This document shows, in pieces, positions 7,034 through 8,615 of a stretch of DNA of 8,615 nucleotides. Under the pieces are notes generated by a model. That model saw only the letters and a list, made by a program, of their open reading frames with translations, made no database searches and was not told where the DNA came from. Origin of the DNA: Bdellovibrionales bacterium (lineage in GTDB: Bacteria; Bdellovibrionota; Bdellovibrionia; Bdellovibrionales; UBA1609); assembly GCA_026648125.1 (NCBI GenBank), contig JAPKGD010000051.1, positions 1 to 8,615 on the forward strand. The letters run 5' to 3'. Each line of letters starts with the position of its first letter. Within the stretch, counting starts at the first letter, position 1. The translations under genes were made by a program, and so were the position numbers.

Positions 7034-8104
7034 TTGGGACCTGAATTGGCGGCGATCCCGCATGTAGAATTTTGTGAGAAACTTCCACCGCTCAAGGAAT
7101 TGGGCGGACCCTTGGGATTTGAGACTAAAGATGCCCTCGCCATCGTGGATCGCAGGCTTAAGTATCCTCACCTTCGTCAGTGGCTCAAGCAGTTCATGGC
7201 CGTTTATGAGGTCAAGGGTGGAGAAGATCTCAAGGACCTTCGCAAATTTCCGACTCATGTCGAGGCTATAGTCAAAAAGATGGGTGCTGTAAGCCCAAGA
7301 TCCTTTGCCGTATTTGCAATTGGTGGAGGGACCGTTGGAGACTTTGCGGGATTTTTTGCAAGCGTTTACAAGCGAGGAGTTCCACTTGTCCAAGTTCCTT
7401 CGACCTTTTTAGCCGCCATTGATTCGGCCCATGGTGGAAAAACGGCACTCAATCTAAAGGGGGCCAAAAACCAAATTGGTTCCTTTCACCAAGCTCGTGC
7501 GGTCGTGATTTCTAAGGAACTTTTAAAACCTCTTCCTCAAGCTCAGTGTCATTCAGCCCTAGGTGAGCTGGTTAAGATGGCATTGCTCTCCGGTGGAGAT
7601 TTTTATTCGCAAGTGAGTCAGACGGAGAAATGGGATTTTACTTCGCTTTGGAGTCTGCTTCCGCTTGCGGTCAAAGCTAAGTATGAAATTGTGAAAAGAG
7701 ACCCCTTCGAATCCGGAGGAGAGCGACAGCTCCTAAATTTGGGACACACCTTGGGCCATGCCCTAGAGGCTCAGTATCAGCTCCCACATGGTGAGGCCGT
7801 TTCTCTGGGTTTGGTGTTTGCCATTCGCTGGAGTCAGCATCGCGGCTACCTATCTGTTAAAAATGAAGCAGAAGCTTTGGCTTTGCTCCATGAGCGACTG
7901 AAAATTCCCACGGTTCAGCAATTTCTTAATCGAAAGAAGCGGATGTCGGCCTCGCGTTTAAAAACCTGGTTGGAGCAGGATAAGAAATTAGTTGATGGGC
8001 GCCATGTGAGCTTTGTGTTTTTAGAAGGATTTGGTCAGGCCCGGCGCGTGCAAGTTCCGATTGAATCGATGCTCACCGAGGCGGAGCGACAGGGCTGGAT
8101 TTAG
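7034..8104 (+). CDS. aroB: 3-dehydroquinate synthase, somewhat divergent
   Basis: A protein of up to 356 residues (typical AroB about 360) that converts DAHP to 3-dehydroquinate, the second step of the shikimate pathway, using NAD and a divalent metal. The NAD-binding GGGTVGD (97-103), QVPST (120-124) and IDSAHGGKT (129-137) blocks are present. By alignment with the Aspergillus enzyme all key residues are kept: Asp130, Lys136, Asn146, Lys181, Lys216, Arg231, Asn235, His242, and metal ligands Glu178, His238 and His252. Unusual points: the canonical RE..AG before the metal Glu is replaced by QCHSALG, SSVGG is SAHGG, and one extra residue precedes Arg231. A related sugar-phosphate cyclase is possible, but the aroA start immediately downstream argues for true AroB. 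The start is uncertain: TGA at 7028 closes the frame, TTG at 7034 sits only 1 nt after a GAGG, and TTG at 7046 lies 13 nt after it. Confidence 0.9.
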   Translation: MGPELAAIPHVEFCEKLPPLKELGGPLGFETKDALAIVDRRLKYPHLRQWLKQFMAVYEVKGGEDLKDLRKFPTHVEAIVKKMGAVSPRSFAVFAIGGGTVGDFAGFFASVYKRGVPLVQVPSTFLAAIDSAHGGKTALNLKGAKNQIGSFHQARAVVISKELLKPLPQAQCHSALGELVKMALLSGGDFYSQVSQTEKWDFTSLWSLLPLAVKAKYEIVKRDPFESGGERQLLNLGHTLGHALEAQYQLPHGEAVSLGLVFAIRWSQHRGYLSVKNEAEALALLHERLKIPTVQQFLNRKKRMSASRLKTWLEQDKKLVDGRHVSFVFLEGFGQARRVQVPIESMLTEAERQGWI

Positions 8105-8106
8105 TT

Positions 8107-8289
8107 ATGAATAAGTTTGCTTTCGTCGGCCAAATTCCAGCCTCGAAATCACTCTTAAATCGGGCCCTGTTGGTGCAAAGTTTTTATCCACAATTTCAGA
8201 TCGTTGGCGATTCTGATGCAGAAGATGTCAAGGTCATGCGAGAGGCCCTCTTTAAGTTTTCTCAGGGCGAAGAAATACCTTGGCCTTGA
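8107..8289 (+). CDS. aroA: EPSP synthase, N-terminal fragment cut at a sequence junction
   Basis: EPSP synthase joins shikimate-3-phosphate and phosphoenolpyruvate, the sixth shikimate step and the target of glyphosate. Only about the first 56 residues of some 430 are present. Residues 8-22 (GQIPASKSLLNRALL) match the substrate-binding opening of the family, with Lys14, Ser15 and Arg19 aligning with E. coli Lys22, Ser23 and Arg27. The GDSDAEDVKVMREAL stretch matches the first SDD...ML.AL motif. The consensus PGSKS is PASKS here. The frame then runs into EEIPWP and a TGA at 8287 just where the family would continue with the CGNAGT-like motif. From about 8275-8290 the DNA is of different composition and codes for unrelated proteins on the other strand. 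The ATG lies 2 nt after the aroB stop with no good Shine-Dalgarno, so it is probably coupled to aroB. The listed stop is almost certainly a product of the junction, not the natural end. Confidence 0.85.
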   Translation: MNKFAFVGQIPASKSLLNRALLVQSFYPQFQIVGDSDAEDVKVMREALFKFSQGEEIPWP

Positions 8290-8290
8290 G
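8272..8290. other. Junction 1: aroA joined to foreign GC-rich DNA
   Basis: Homology to EPSP synthase ends here on the plus strand, and homology to a Gfo/Idh/MocA oxidoreductase begins on the minus strand. By hand count, GC is 48% in 8221-8280 but 58% in 8281-8340 and 75% in 8341-8400. No inverted repeat, target duplication or transposase accompanies the break. An assembly chimera is the simplest reading; a real rearrangement cannot be excluded. Confidence 0.8.
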
Positions 8291-8419
8291 CTCACGTACG
8301 GCGGAGTTGAAGCGTTCGATGTGCCCAACCATGAGCACCTTGCCGCATGATTCGGCGGCGGCTGCGATCCGGGAGGCAGCGGCGAGGTCGGCGGCGATGG
8401 GCTTTTCAACCAGCACGTT
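8282..8419 (-). pseudogene. Gfo/Idh/MocA-family oxidoreductase, internal fragment
   Basis: Read on the minus strand, about 46 codons give NVLVEKPIAADLAA... then ...GKVLMVGHIERFNSAVRELKA. This is the hallmark segment of NAD(P)-dependent Gfo/Idh/MocA oxidoreductases: the EKP motif with its catalytic Lys at the end of the Rossmann domain, followed by the VGHxERFNPAV motif. Such enzymes act on sugars, often nucleotide-sugars. Both ends of the gene are missing: upstream it is joined in frame to a CobN fragment (near 8420), and downstream it runs into antisense aroA (near 8282), where the frame reads on without homology to a stop at about 8252. The GC content of 70-75% differs from the rest of the window. 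It is a fragment without function as it stands, probably brought in by mis-assembly. Confidence 0.75.
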
Positions 8420-8424
8420 GGCCA
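8411..8424. other. Junction 2: CobN fragment joined to oxidoreductase fragment
   Basis: On the minus strand, homology switches from CobN (...AAWRVGQELA) to Gfo/Idh/MocA (NVLVEKPIAA...) within about 14 bases, keeping the same frame. Neither half is a complete domain and no linker separates them, so this is not a plausible natural domain fusion. Confidence 0.7.
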
Positions 8425-8615
8425 GTTCCTGCCCCACCCGCCAGGCGGCGGCGCTGGGCATGGCCCGCGGATCGACGGCGTAGAAGTTGCGGCCGGTGGG
8501 CAGCACGTGCGCCATGCCACGGGTGGGCGCGCCGCTCGGCCCGGCGGGCACATAGCGGCCGTCGAGCGCGCGCAGGATCGCGCCGATTTCTGCCTCCGTG
8601 CCGCGCAGTTTCGGC
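8420..8615 (-). pseudogene. cobN: Cobaltochelatase subunit CobN, internal fragment
   Basis: The minus-strand frame is open from the right edge and gives about 65 residues: PKLRGTEAEIGAILRALDG, then RYVPAGPSGAPTRG, then HVLPTGRNFYAVDPRAMPSAAAW. This is the strongly conserved central CobN/BchH-family signature (GPSGAPTRG and LPTGRNFYSVDPR). CobN is the large subunit of the ATP-dependent cobaltochelatase that inserts cobalt into hydrogenobyrinate a,c-diamide in aerobic cobalamin synthesis. The whole protein has about 1200-1400 residues, so only about 5% is seen. It continues past the right edge on its N-terminal side and is cut near 8420 by an in-frame switch to an unrelated oxidoreductase. GC of about 70% (hand count of 8401-8520) suggests a high-GC donor such as an actinobacterium or a GC-rich proteobacterium. 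No other cobalamin gene is in the window. Confidence 0.85.

Noticed and set aside
8280..8483. Plus-strand Ala/Ser-rich open frame in the GC-rich tail
   Set aside because: It is the antisense of the oxidoreductase and CobN fragments; stop codons are simply rare in GC-rich DNA.
8272..8615. Horizontal gene transfer or genomic-island edge as the cause of the GC jump
   Set aside because: There is no tRNA, integrase, direct repeat or complete incoming gene, and there are two breaks within about 140 bp. A chimeric contig end explains this more simply, though it was not proven.

Overview
The window looks like one end of a metagenomic contig from a Gram-negative bacterium of moderate GC (about 48% by hand count near position 8200). 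Two proteins have Sec-type signal peptides and there is a DppABC-type peptide importer, so the cell has a periplasm. Codon style and the flavour of the AroA/AroB proteins suggest a Bdellovibrionota-like or deltaproteobacterial host. That placement is an impression, not a demonstration.

Layout. (1) Positions 1-2052 (+): the 3' part of a GT-B/GT1-type glycosyltransferase, overlapping by ATGA a dTDP-glucose 4,6-dehydratase-like SDR enzyme. The pair fits nucleotide-sugar and glycan synthesis. (2) Positions 2007-2615 (-): an unrecognised secreted protein with six cysteines, whose 3' end overlaps the dehydratase gene tail-to-tail. (3) Positions 2616-2867: a non-coding stretch holding a GC-rich element of about 175 bp with imperfect terminal inverted repeats and nested stems. 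It is either a structured RNA or a small palindromic, MITE-like repeat. (4) Positions 2868-8104 and on (+): a tightly packed run ung - dppA - dppB - dppC - aroB - aroA(start), with gaps of 0-6 nt or 1-4 nt overlaps, probably one transcription unit. It mixes base-excision DNA repair, dipeptide uptake (without the DppD/DppF ATPases) and the shikimate pathway.

(5) From about 8275 to the end the sequence changes character. The aroA frame stops after about 56 recognisable codons and GC rises to 70-75%. The minus strand then carries two unrelated protein fragments: a Gfo/Idh/MocA oxidoreductase piece, then a CobN (cobaltochelatase) piece joined in the same frame. Three incomplete genes in under 500 bp with no mobile-element signature is most simply a chimeric contig end. 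The last ~340 bases should not be read as host biology without read-level support.

No tRNA, rRNA, CRISPR array, insertion sequence or convincing rho-independent terminator was seen. I found no clear candidate for a new biological system. The best lead is the structured intergenic element at 2637-2811.
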